A DNA stretch of 64,000 nucleotides, taken from an uncultured Eubacteriales bacterium (GTDB taxonomy: Bacteria > Bacillota > Clostridia > Christensenellales > UBA1242). Numbering within the stretch: position 1 is the stretch's first letter; every line of letters starts with the position of its first letter. Below the pieces are notes generated by a model. That model did no database searches. It had not been told where the DNA came from and saw only the letters and a program-made list of their open reading frames with translations. The translations under genes and the position numbers were made by a program. The stretch lies in the NCBI GenBank assembly GCA_948806215.1, contig CAQIDI010000002.1, positions 62,001-126,000 of the forward strand, in the 5' to 3' direction. Of the stretch, positions 49,951 to 58,659 are shown in pieces.

Positions 49951-50778
49951 TTATTTTTTTACAGCTTTAATAACTTTTGGTAAATTTCTATAATCGTAGT
50001 ACACCTTAAAGTTTTTATAACGCTTTTTTAAAAGTTGTTTAACAATTTTAAACTGACGATTTGAAAACTCTAAAAAGAAAATTCCACCCGGCTTTAAAAA
50101 TTTTGGCACTTCTTCTATAATTCTTCTAACAAACAATAAGCCATCTTCGCCACCCATAAAATCGTTAGTTAAACTTGTTTCGGCAAGTTTTTTGTTGTTT
50201 TTAACATCTTCTAACGACCAATATGGCGGATTGGCGGTTATAACATCGTATTTTTTTGTTAAAGTTTTATCCCAATCGGTTAAAACATCAAACACACCAA
50301 AATCAACATTTCCACCTAGGTTTTTACAATTTTCTTGTGCCAAAGCAACAGCTTCTTCTCTAATATCGTAAGCATCGGCGTGGCAACCAGTTGCCTTAGA
50401 AATTGTTATTGGAACACAACCACTGCCTGTACACAAATCTAATAACTCGGAACTTGGTGTTAGTTTGCCATCTTTAACCGCAGCATTAACCAAAGTTTCG
50501 GTTGTTAATTTTGGTAAAAACACACTATTTCTGGTTGGATATAAATCACCACAAAATTCTTTAAAATCAAAAATATGCGATTGCATTCCAATTTGATTGC
50601 ATAGTTCCAAGTTCTTTTTGATAACATCCAACTTTTCTTCTGTAACATATTTTATGGTGTTAAAATAACTCATACGCTGACCATACGAAAAACAAATAAT
50701 GTGTTTTAACATTAGTTCTCCGCCATCGCACTGTTTAGAATAAGTGTTTAAAACTTCTTTTATCGAATATACCTTCAT
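49951..50778 (-). CDS. HemK/PrmC-like N5-glutamine methyltransferase
   Basis: 275 residues. N-terminal helical domain, LLDLCTGSGCVPITISK (SAM motif I), DAYDIREEAVALAQEN and VITANPPYWS, the NPPY motif used to methylate a glutamine amide. By family the likely target is the GGQ motif of a release factor; with no prfA nearby this is not certain. Confidence 0.83.
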   Translation of the reverse strand: MKVYSIKEVLNTYSKQCDGGELMLKHIICFSYGQRMSYFNTIKYVTEEKLDVIKKNLELCNQIGMQSHIFDFKEFCGDLYPTRNSVFLPKLTTETLVNAAVKDGKLTPSSELLDLCTGSGCVPITISKATGCHADAYDIREEAVALAQENCKNLGGNVDFGVFDVLTDWDKTLTKKYDVITANPPYWSLEDVKNNKKLAETSLTNDFMGGEDGLLFVRRIIEEVPKFLKPGGIFFLEFSNRQFKIVKQLLKKRYKNFKVYYDYRNLPKVIKAVKK

Positions 50779-50809
50779 ATTATTTTCCTTAGTTTTTTAT
50801 TATCTGTTT

Positions 50810-51484
50810 TTATATTTTTTCTATTATTTTGCCGTTTAATAGTTTTTGGCAATTTGAGCCTACCATATAGGTTTTGTTTCCGTTAACTATAACTGCCGAT
50901 TTATCTGATAAAACATATACTGGATATTTTTGAGCCTTTGATTCTTCCACACAATAACTAAAAGCGTCGCTTGGTGTAAAATCGCCAAATATATGCGGAA
51001 TAATGGAAAAGTTAACAAGTTCTAAATATTTATTAACACCTAAAAAATCATCAATTTTATAAATGTAACTCTGAGTTAATGTTGATGGCATTTTTCCTAA
51101 TATCATACTACCAGCCGAACTACCTATCCAAACCTTGGTTTCAAGAAGCTTTGGCAACAATTTATTAAATCCGCTTTTTTCAAAAACTTTAAAAAGCCAT
51201 TCGGTGTTTCCGCCAAAACAATAAATTATATCAGCCTTAATAATTCTTTGTTTAATTTCATTAATATCTAACGCTAGCAAATTTATTAAATCAATTTCTC
51301 CGCCAAAGGTTTTTGTTAAAAAATTAATTCCATTAAATAACCATTTTTTATCGCCAGTTTCAACTGCACAAGCATCAATTATTAGTGCAACCGAAATATC
51401 TTTTTTAGGTTTACCAACTAATTCTAACACTTGTTTTAAAATGGTTTTTTGTTTAATATCCGACGATGTTAAAACCAATTTCAT
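50810..51484 (-). CDS. Peptidase E-like (S51) protein
   Basis: 224 residues. DIIYCFGGNTEWLFKVF and VWIGSSAGSMILGKM supply the nucleophile elbow (Ser in GSSAGS) of the class I glutamine-amidotransferase-like S51 family. SIIPHIFGDFTPSDAF holds the His region. Probably cleaves aspartyl dipeptides or related small substrates. Confidence 0.83.
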   Translation of the reverse strand: MKLVLTSSDIKQKTILKQVLELVGKPKKDISVALIIDACAVETGDKKWLFNGINFLTKTFGGEIDLINLLALDINEIKQRIIKADIIYCFGGNTEWLFKVFEKSGFNKLLPKLLETKVWIGSSAGSMILGKMPSTLTQSYIYKIDDFLGVNKYLELVNFSIIPHIFGDFTPSDAFSYCVEESKAQKYPVYVLSDKSAVIVNGNKTYMVGSNCQKLLNGKIIEKI

Positions 51485-51536
51485 AAATTAAACTCCTAAG
51501 TAACTATAACGCTTAAAAAGTTTATAGTTTTTTTAT

Positions 51537-51611
51537 TGGTGCGCCTAGAAGGATTCGAACCCTCGCTAATGGTTCCGAAGACCATTGTGCTATCCATTAC
51601 ACCATAAGCGC
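51537..51611 (-). tRNA. tRNA-Arg(TCG)
   Basis: On the minus strand: acceptor GCGCTTA/TAGGCGC, anticodon stem ATGGT/ACCAT with loop CTTCGGA (anticodon TCG), T-loop TTCGAAT, encoded CCA. 75 nt including CCA. Confidence 0.93.
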
Positions 51612-51786
51612 ATAATTTGTTTTTTTGTTTTTTTATTGTGTTTTTTTAAAGCCTTTTTTATTATGAAGTCACATTAAAATTATAACATAAAAATTTTATT
51701 TTATATATTAATATTAATATATAAATTATTAGGTTTCTGATTAAAAAGTTGAGTAACAAAACCATTAATATATTTTTATTTATTAT

Positions 51787-51818
51787 AAAAAAGATAGGTT
51801 AAGTTATCCTACCTTTTT
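51787..51818 (-). terminator. Terminator of the HExxH-protein gene
   Basis: GGTAGG pairs with CCTATC on the minus strand (51790-51812 region, one G-U) and is followed by six T. The 200 bp between this and the tRNA hold nothing else recognised. Confidence 0.65.
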
Positions 51819-53050
51819 TTAATTATAAAATCGTTTTCGTATAAAACACCTTCAACTGTGTTTTTATCGCCAAGTAACTCCTCTCGTTTACGGGTTTTCA
51901 TTATTGTTTTCTTTTGATTTTGCAATATTGGGAACAGTTCAAAATATTGACGCTCTAGTTGTTTATAATCGTCAATGCGTTTAAAAAACAAATTATCCAC
52001 CATTCTATCGTAAGAATCTGCTAGTTTTTCGGCTTCGGCTTCTAACTTAGAATTTACTTCGGTATTGTTTTCTATTTTGGAATTAATAATTTTTGCCCTT
52101 GCCAACAATTTTTTTGTTATGCGTTCTGCCCCACTATATAAATCATTATCAACTTGATTAATGGTTCTTAAGCCTAAACCTTGGAACACACCATCAACAT
52201 AATCGCAAAGTTCTTGCTTTGCTTGTTTTACATTAGGATAATCCGTTAACAAATCTGCTTTTAAAATGTTTAAAAAAAAGTTAAAGTTAGAAGTTTTTTC
52301 GTCGTAAGCGTGATAAACACTATCGCGAGCTTGCTCCTGAATAAACGCCGAAAAAAGCCTTTTTATTTCTGTTGATAAATTTGGTAAATTTAGCAATTTT
52401 GCACACTCTTGGCAAGTGTAATCACGAGCAGCAATTTCGCAAGGTTCGTTACCATAAAAAAACGATTCGTTAGTGCTTTTTCTAATATCAAACACCAAAT
52501 CGTCAATATCAAAAAAGTTACTAAGCAAAATATTTTTGGTTTTATCCTTGCTAAACTTATCACTATTATATTGCTTGTTTATATTATCCATTAACTTTTG
52601 ATAAAGTGCACCAATTTTGCTTTCGGGTTGCAGTTTTGAAAAATCACCACTGTTTATAGCATTAATTTGAAAAATGTGATTACTTTCGTGAATTACAAAC
52701 TCAAACACAATAAAAGGGAAAAATTTGTTAAAGCACGCTTTCATAAACTCGTAACTATCGCCAATTTTAGAGTTAAATTCCACACTGGGATTTGCTTCAA
52801 ATTTTGTAAATCCCATTGTTCCACCATTAAATTTTCTATATTTACACGGAGAATATTGTTCGTTTTTAGATTCGCAATATTTTATATGCACTGCTTGCAG
52901 ATACTGCAATAATTCTTGTTTGTTATCAATTTCAAAATAAAACTTATATGGGTTAACTAAACTCATAAGTTGTTCATAAGAATAATTTTCAAATTTTCCC
53001 ACATCAATATCATTTTTGTAGTTAAACATTTTGTTTTTTAATTCAGCCAT
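51809..53050 (-). CDS. HExxH zincin-like protein, unknown
   Basis: 413 residues. FVIHESNHIFQINAI (about 118-132) contains HESNH, fitting H-E-x-x-H. About 90 residues on, GNEPCEIAARDYTCQECA offers the downstream acid ligand (E-x2-A-x-D type) of gluzincins. The rest is helical with a long coiled-coil-like C-terminus (about 290-390). No signal peptide, so a cytoplasmic metallopeptidase or an inactive relative. Monocistronic with its own terminator. Family not recognised. Confidence 0.65.
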   Translation of the reverse strand: MAELKNKMFNYKNDIDVGKFENYSYEQLMSLVNPYKFYFEIDNKQELLQYLQAVHIKYCESKNEQYSPCKYRKFNGGTMGFTKFEANPSVEFNSKIGDSYEFMKACFNKFFPFIVFEFVIHESNHIFQINAINSGDFSKLQPESKIGALYQKLMDNINKQYNSDKFSKDKTKNILLSNFFDIDDLVFDIRKSTNESFFYGNEPCEIAARDYTCQECAKLLNLPNLSTEIKRLFSAFIQEQARDSVYHAYDEKTSNFNFFLNILKADLLTDYPNVKQAKQELCDYVDGVFQGLGLRTINQVDNDLYSGAERITKKLLARAKIINSKIENNTEVNSKLEAEAEKLADSYDRMVDNLFFKRIDDYKQLERQYFELFPILQNQKKTIMKTRKREELLGDKNTVEGVLYENDFIIKKR

Positions 53051-53203
53051 AAAAATATTCTCCTAAATATATTTTATATCAAAATAGGTAATCAGTCAAT
53101 ATTGAATATTTTTAGGAAATAAAACAATGTCGAAATAATATAATTAATTAAAACAAAATTTTAATTTGTTGTTTATGAACTTTTGTTTTTTTTTGTAATA
53201 TGC

Positions 53204-53219
53204 TAAAATTGGAAATATG
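53204..53219 (+). promoter_or_regulatory. Extended -10 promoter close to the lepB start
   Basis: TGC then TAAAAT (53204-53209) is an extended -10; the ATG starts 7 bp later (53217), where transcription should begin. No RBS at a proper distance. Confidence 0.45.
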
Positions 53220-53936
53220 AATAACATTAGTTTTGAATCCGACAACTTAATGTATAAAAAGCCCAACTTTTTTCTAAAATTTTTAAGCGATGCTTTTGTA
53301 ACAGTTTGCATTATTATTGCATTGTTTATAATATTTTTTAGTTTTATTTTTGTAAGCGCACCGGTTACTGGTGTTTCTATGCAACCAACATTAAATGCAA
53401 ATGGCGAATCCAAACAAGACATTGTTTATATTAACAAATTGCTACCTTATAGCTATGGCGATATTGTTGTTATAGAACGACCAACAAATAATGTTGATGT
53501 TAAATACATAATTAAGCGTGTTGTTGGAATGCCCGGTGACAGAATTAAAATTATGCAAGACGAAGATTATAAAGTTTATTTGTTTAGAAATGGTAAAAAA
53601 ATAGAAGAAGATTATATTTTTGATGCCGAAAATTGCGACGACCCACACAACTACGGAATGTATGCAACTTTACAACAATACTTAGACCTTATTAATAATG
53701 TAAAAAAATATCCTAACAACTATCCTAATGTTGTGTTTGACGATGGTTGGTTAGTTTTGCAAAAAGACCAAATTTTTGTTTTAGGAGATAATCGCGGTTA
53801 TAGCGAAGATAGTTCTGCACTAGGACCTTTTAACAAAAATAAAGTTGTTGGCCGAGTTGATTTTATTATTCCGCACGGTGTTGTTCCTTTTTATTATTTC
53901 TTAAAATATTACACAGGTATTGATTTAGGTATTTAA
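53217..53936 (+). CDS. lepB: Signal peptidase I
   Basis: 239 residues. One N-terminal membrane helix (about 22-48), TGVSMQPTLNANG with the catalytic Ser, IIKRVVGMPGDRIKI with the catalytic Lys (R-V-V-G-x-P-G-D signature) and FVLGDNRGYSEDSSALGPF (box E). Removes signal peptides from exported proteins, several of which are encoded in this window. The start looks leaderless. Confidence 0.93.
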   Translation: MNNISFESDNLMYKKPNFFLKFLSDAFVTVCIIIALFIIFFSFIFVSAPVTGVSMQPTLNANGESKQDIVYINKLLPYSYGDIVVIERPTNNVDVKYIIKRVVGMPGDRIKIMQDEDYKVYLFRNGKKIEEDYIFDAENCDDPHNYGMYATLQQYLDLINNVKKYPNNYPNVVFDDGWLVLQKDQIFVLGDNRGYSEDSSALGPFNKNKVVGRVDFIIPHGVVPFYYFLKYYTGIDLGI

Positions 53937-53968
53937 AAGCTTTGCAATTTGCAAGGCTTTTTTTATTT
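53935..53968 (+). terminator. Terminator of lepB
   Basis: AAAAGCTTTGC (53935-53945) pairs, with one T-G wobble, with GCAAGGCTTTT (53951-53961), then T run. Confidence 0.8.
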
Positions 53969-53995
53969 ATAATTGATTTAATTAAAAAACCAATA

Positions 53996-54024
53996 TTGAC
54001 AACCTGTAGCTTTTAGTTTACTAT
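53996..54024 (+). promoter_or_regulatory. Promoter of the 54054 gene
   Basis: TTGACA (53996-54001), 17-bp spacer, TACTAT (54019-54024). Confidence 0.7.
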
Positions 54025-54053
54025 TATTTTAAGTTAAAATGGAAGGTGTGGCA

Positions 54054-54722
54054 ATGAGCGAAATAGAAAAGAAAATTTTAACCGAAAATTTAAGAATGGT
54101 TGATTTACCTTACGAACAAGTTGAAGAGTTATATAATGGCGTATTTAAAAAATTTAGCCCCGATTATTTTACAAAAGAAAATCAAACATTTTTTAGTTTG
54201 CCAAAAAACATAACCGAAGAAGAATTAGCCGATTTAAAAATTCCTACAAAAGGCATAATAACTTCAGATGGAACAATATATTCGGTTGATAAATTACACA
54301 TCGAAGTTGGAATGTGGCTTAGAGCAAATAATGTTGATTTAACAAATTCTATTAGATACGCTATTTATCCTAAGGGTTATGAAATTTATCCTTCCTACGA
54401 AAGTTTTGGAAAAATTGAGAATGTTGATAGCTTAGATAAGTTAGAGCAAGAATATTTGGATAAATACGAGAACGATTTATCAACTGACCGCATTATTGAA
54501 CTTAGTAAAAAACAAGTTGTTTCTATTGTTAATGTTGCAAAAAAATATAACGAATCTGCATTAAGTTCTGTTTTAAGAACAAACTGTTTTGGTTTGCACA
54601 AACAACCATACGAATACGAAAATACAGTGGATGCTTTTAAAGTTAGATATAATCGATTATATTTTGAGGAATGTGGATTTACTGCTAGAGAATTAACAAG
54701 CATAAAAAAAGGTTGGCATTAA
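54054..54722 (+). CDS. Hypothetical soluble protein
   Basis: 222 residues from the ATG at 54054, with GGAAGG upstream; the ATG at 54039 lies before the RBS. Mixed alpha/beta, no membrane segment, no motif recognised (MSEIEKKILTENLRMVDLPY start; GFTARELTSIKKGWH end). Monocistronic: own promoter and terminator. Confidence 0.7.
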   Translation: MSEIEKKILTENLRMVDLPYEQVEELYNGVFKKFSPDYFTKENQTFFSLPKNITEEELADLKIPTKGIITSDGTIYSVDKLHIEVGMWLRANNVDLTNSIRYAIYPKGYEIYPSYESFGKIENVDSLDKLEQEYLDKYENDLSTDRIIELSKKQVVSIVNVAKKYNESALSSVLRTNCFGLHKQPYEYENTVDAFKVRYNRLYFEECGFTARELTSIKKGWH

Positions 54723-54730
54723 AATTAATA

Positions 54731-54763
54731 AAAAAAGAAAAGCGATATTCGCTTTTCTTTTTT
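54731..54763. terminator. Bidirectional terminator
   Basis: AAAAAAGAAAAGCGA (54731-54745) pairs with its complement (54749-54763), 3-nt loop, between convergent genes. Confidence 0.85.
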
Positions 54764-57700
54764 AACTTATAATCGCATTTTTAATTGCATTAACAAAGCT
54801 TGCAATTAATTGTTCTATTTCGGAATATTCGTTAACAAACGATTTGCTGTAGCTAGCTTCGTTTCCGCTATTAACTAAATCTAAGTAGTTAACGCATTCT
54901 TCAATGCTTACGCTTAACTTATTATTTAAAGCCTTATAGGAATTATTAATTTCTTCGGTAGCATAACTAGCAACTGGAGTATACCACGATTCAATAATTG
55001 TTCTAAGTTCGGTTAAAACAAATTTATGCATTCTAACTGTTGATTTTAATGGAACAACATTTAGTTTGCTTAAAGCATCTAAGCAAGTTCCAAATGGGGA
55101 TAGAACATAGTTTTCTTTAGTTATTTTAACTTCTTTTAAAATATCAAAAATATCTTTTAAGCCTTCAAACTCACTAAATATTAACTGATATGTCATAACT
55201 TGACCATTGTTAGAAAGTTCTCCCCTTTCGACTTTTTGTGCACAAACTCTGGTTTGAGCATTTATATCGTTTATAGCAATAATAACATCGGTAGCCAAAT
55301 TCCCTTCGGTTATAATTGTTTGTGTTAATAACTTATCAAACAATTTAAATCTAATTGGACGAAGCAATACACTATTTCCAAAATCATCTAATTTTTTACC
55401 AATCCAAGAAATTCCGGTTATTGAACCACTGGTTACATCATCACGAATATCAATAAATTCTTTTAAGTGTTTAAACTCTTCTTCAAAACTTGTAATGTTT
55501 GGCACAGCATTTTTAATATCAATAATCATTTCTTTTAATTCTTGATCATCTGTGCTTTTTTCTGCTTCGTTTAATATCATAACCACAACGTCGTGACGAA
55601 CATTTCCAAGCAGAACACTATTATCAAATTCATCTAGGAAAGCACCAAAACCAACAAAGTCAAAAGTTGCAACTTCGATAACTTTTAATTCTTCCGCTTT
55701 ATCAACAAATTTCTTTAAATAAGTAAATTCGTTTTGATAGCTTGTTATGTTATCTACATTAGATTTTATTTTATTAATAATATCAACTAAATCTTGTGGG
55801 AAATCGGTTGTATCAATTTTACCAATTATTAACTTAACCAAATCTGCCCTTATTGGCGAAATTATAACGCTTGGTCTAACATCCGAAGAAATATCAAATT
55901 CGTCTAACATTCTGCCAAAGCGAGCATAGTTAAAGTTATCAATATCAATTCTTGTTATTTCGTTAATTAATGTGTTAAGAGCAACAATTTCTTGTTTATA
56001 GCTTAAATCGGTGGTTTCAACAATAATAGTTTTAATTTTATTAACAATTTTTAAAGTGTCTAAATCGGTGATATCTTTTGCAAAATCGTCAACAGCATTA
56101 ACTAGAACTTCGGTTATTACTTCACGATTAATAAGTTTGCTATTTTTTGCAATAACATTATCAATGCGTTCGCCAACCTTTTCCATTGGAACTGTAACAT
56201 CGTTAAAGTCGTTTGCAACAAGAGCCAACTCTTTAATTGTTTCAAATTCTAATTTCCAATCAATATTTGTTGCATTTGTTAAATTATTATTAATTTTTAT
56301 AAATGCACCATTAGCAATATTTGTTCCTTCTGGAAGCAAACTTTCGGCATAATCGATAATAACTTTTACTAAGTTTTTAATTTCTTTTCCAAACAATGTG
56401 CTATTTTCTAGACTGTTAACACTTTCGCCAAGTTCGCTAAAATAGGTGTTATCATCTTTTAAAATATTTTGTTCAACATCCACATCTGTTGCCATTTTGC
56501 TAAATGTCGAAAATAATTTTTGATAAGTTTTAAATTCTTGTTGCCAACTAGAAACTTGTTCAACATTATTAGAAATTCGTTCTAATATTGGCTTCATATC
56601 ATTTAGTTCTTGTGGTAGTTCGTTTTTAATTAATTTAAAAGTTGCTTTTGCAACTGGTATTATAGCATCACCTAGCAAGGTGGTGGTTTTAACACCATCA
56701 AGCACTGCACCCATATCTTCTAAATTTAGTTCTGGGTCGCCATTGTAACTTTCGTAAACTCTAATTGCGTTATCAAAAACATTTCCAACTTTGGTTAGTT
56801 CTTCTTCGAACTTAGTAATTTTATTTAAGTTATGAACAGAGCTAAGCAATGGTTCTTTGAAATCGTTAAAACTTTCATCTAAATCGTCAAGCATTGATTC
56901 AAGTGAATCGTATAATCTATTTTCAACAGCTGTAATAATTTTTTTGTAGTTTTCAGTTCCCAAACCCGGATATGCAACAATTGCATCTAATATTTGACCA
57001 ATGTAACCAAAGGTTTGATTTGTTACATAATATTTAGATTCGGTATCAATTGTGTTATACGCTTTTAAACTTATGTTAATTAAAGCGTTTGTTAAGTTTT
57101 TAACTTCTTCAACAGAAACAACTTGTTCTTCAACTTTAAAATCGGTTACATCTAAACTTTCGGCAATATACCAAAAAACTGCATTTAAAATAACTGGCAT
57201 TGCTGTGCCCAATGTTTTCATTTCATAAATTTGATCGGTTAATGCAGTTGCATCTTCTTCGGATAAGTAATCCCAAACATCGGTTTCTTTAATTTCATTA
57301 TTTAAAATTAAGGCTAACAAATCATTTTTATTTAATATTTTGCAAATGTTTAAAATACAATGTACTTCGTTTTTGAGATCGGTGTATTTAATATCTTTAA
57401 TTTGAGTTAATGTTTCCCTTGCGGTGTAGTTTAAAATTTTATCATTGCTAGCAGGAAGTTTTATAACAAACTCATCGTTAGTAAGCATTTCATTAATTAC
57501 ATAAGGAAGCAACTTATCACCAATAACATTAATTGTGTTAATTTCAAACATATTGTTTGTAGCGGTTTCGATTATATCAATAAGTTTTGTTAATTTTTGA
57601 TAATGATAATTTTTAAATTCATAATTTTTCAATTCTGAAAAACTATCAACTGTTTTAAAAACCGATGTTACTTCATTTTTTAAAACAATGTTTTGATTAT

Positions 57701-58526
57701 TAACTTTTGTTGTGCTAAGTGCATCAAACGCTAGCCCATTAAAAAACTCGATGCCAGTGTAACGCAAAACACCTAGCGGAACACTCTTATCATAAGCACG
57801 AATTAGGTCACCAACTTCGGCACTTAAATTTTTAGTAAAAAATCCGTTTTTGCCAGTGCGTAGTTGCTTTCCATTTTTATCAGTTACAACATTGCCATCC
57901 TTATCAAGCAATAACTCGGAAGTTTCATATTCTACTTTGTTTGCAATGTTTAATATTCCCATAACAGGCATTATTGTGGTTGCACCAACAAATATTCCAA
58001 GAAAAACCCCAACAAGCATTCCCCACGCACGATACTTTTTCTTTTTGGTTTTATCTTTGTTTTTCTTTTTAATAAATATTGCACTAAGTATTGCCCATAA
58101 TGGCCACAATAAAATTTTTACTAACCAGAAAAATAATACATATAAAATAGCATTAAAAAATATCGTTACAATTTGAAGAACTGCTTTAATAACATCTGGA
58201 TTATCAATAAATATTTGAGCATATTCGCCAGTAACTTCTTTGTTACATAACAAGCCACTAACAAATTCGTTAATGGTTGTTAACTCAACGCCCTTAACAC
58301 TTATTCCTATAAACGAAACATTTAAGTTCATTATTGCGTTTGTTACTACTGGTGTTACAAAAAATAATATTAGGGCAATAACAAAAATCCAAACAAGCCT
58401 AAACGATTGCTTTTTAAGCCCCCTAATAATTCCCCAAAGCATTCCGCTTAAAACAAATAAAACAAACACTCCTAATAGTGCTAGCGGAATAGCCATATTA
58501 ACTGTTGAATTTAATAATAAACTCAT
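54762..58526 (-). CDS. Giant CvpA-like membrane protein with internal repeats
   Basis: 1254 residues from the ATG at 58526 (AAAGGAT RBS). The N-terminus carries membrane helices at about 10-34 and 40-62, with SGMLWGIIRGLKKQSFRL resembling the CvpA start, then more at about 120-155 and 170-190. From about 280 to the end there are six or more degenerate repeats of about 95-110 residues. Each has a helix ending E-x2-F/L-x2-L-K/x-x-F (EEEFKHLKEFID, QNEFTYLKKFVDKAEEL, QQEFKTYQKLFSTFSKMA), then a V-x-x-x-G-x-x-L-D-x-F/V-x2-S-x-L-L turn. No catalytic motif. Envelope scaffold or adhesin is possible. Follows gyrA. Confidence 0.75.
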   Translation of the reverse strand: MSLLLNSTVNMAIPLALLGVFVLFVLSGMLWGIIRGLKKQSFRLVWIFVIALILFFVTPVVTNAIMNLNVSFIGISVKGVELTTINEFVSGLLCNKEVTGEYAQIFIDNPDVIKAVLQIVTIFFNAILYVLFFWLVKILLWPLWAILSAIFIKKKNKDKTKKKKYRAWGMLVGVFLGIFVGATTIMPVMGILNIANKVEYETSELLLDKDGNVVTDKNGKQLRTGKNGFFTKNLSAEVGDLIRAYDKSVPLGVLRYTGIEFFNGLAFDALSTTKVNNQNIVLKNEVTSVFKTVDSFSELKNYEFKNYHYQKLTKLIDIIETATNNMFEINTINVIGDKLLPYVINEMLTNDEFVIKLPASNDKILNYTARETLTQIKDIKYTDLKNEVHCILNICKILNKNDLLALILNNEIKETDVWDYLSEEDATALTDQIYEMKTLGTAMPVILNAVFWYIAESLDVTDFKVEEQVVSVEEVKNLTNALINISLKAYNTIDTESKYYVTNQTFGYIGQILDAIVAYPGLGTENYKKIITAVENRLYDSLESMLDDLDESFNDFKEPLLSSVHNLNKITKFEEELTKVGNVFDNAIRVYESYNGDPELNLEDMGAVLDGVKTTTLLGDAIIPVAKATFKLIKNELPQELNDMKPILERISNNVEQVSSWQQEFKTYQKLFSTFSKMATDVDVEQNILKDDNTYFSELGESVNSLENSTLFGKEIKNLVKVIIDYAESLLPEGTNIANGAFIKINNNLTNATNIDWKLEFETIKELALVANDFNDVTVPMEKVGERIDNVIAKNSKLINREVITEVLVNAVDDFAKDITDLDTLKIVNKIKTIIVETTDLSYKQEIVALNTLINEITRIDIDNFNYARFGRMLDEFDISSDVRPSVIISPIRADLVKLIIGKIDTTDFPQDLVDIINKIKSNVDNITSYQNEFTYLKKFVDKAEELKVIEVATFDFVGFGAFLDEFDNSVLLGNVRHDVVVMILNEAEKSTDDQELKEMIIDIKNAVPNITSFEEEFKHLKEFIDIRDDVTSGSITGISWIGKKLDDFGNSVLLRPIRFKLFDKLLTQTIITEGNLATDVIIAINDINAQTRVCAQKVERGELSNNGQVMTYQLIFSEFEGLKDIFDILKEVKITKENYVLSPFGTCLDALSKLNVVPLKSTVRMHKFVLTELRTIIESWYTPVASYATEEINNSYKALNNKLSVSIEECVNYLDLVNSGNEASYSKSFVNEYSEIEQLIASFVNAIKNAIIS

Positions 58527-58616
58527 AGTAGTATCCTTTACCAATAATAATTGGCGATAAATATTATTTTTAACAATATTAGTATATATTATTTTATTTA
58601 TAATAACAATAAAAAA

Positions 58617-58646
58617 CAAAAAAAGTGCATTTAATAAACACACTTT
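58617..58646 (-). terminator. Terminator of gyrA
   Basis: AAAAAAGTG and CACTTTTTT arms (58617-58646 region) lie just after the gyrA stop. Confidence 0.65.
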
Positions 58647-58659
58647 TTTTACAAAATTT

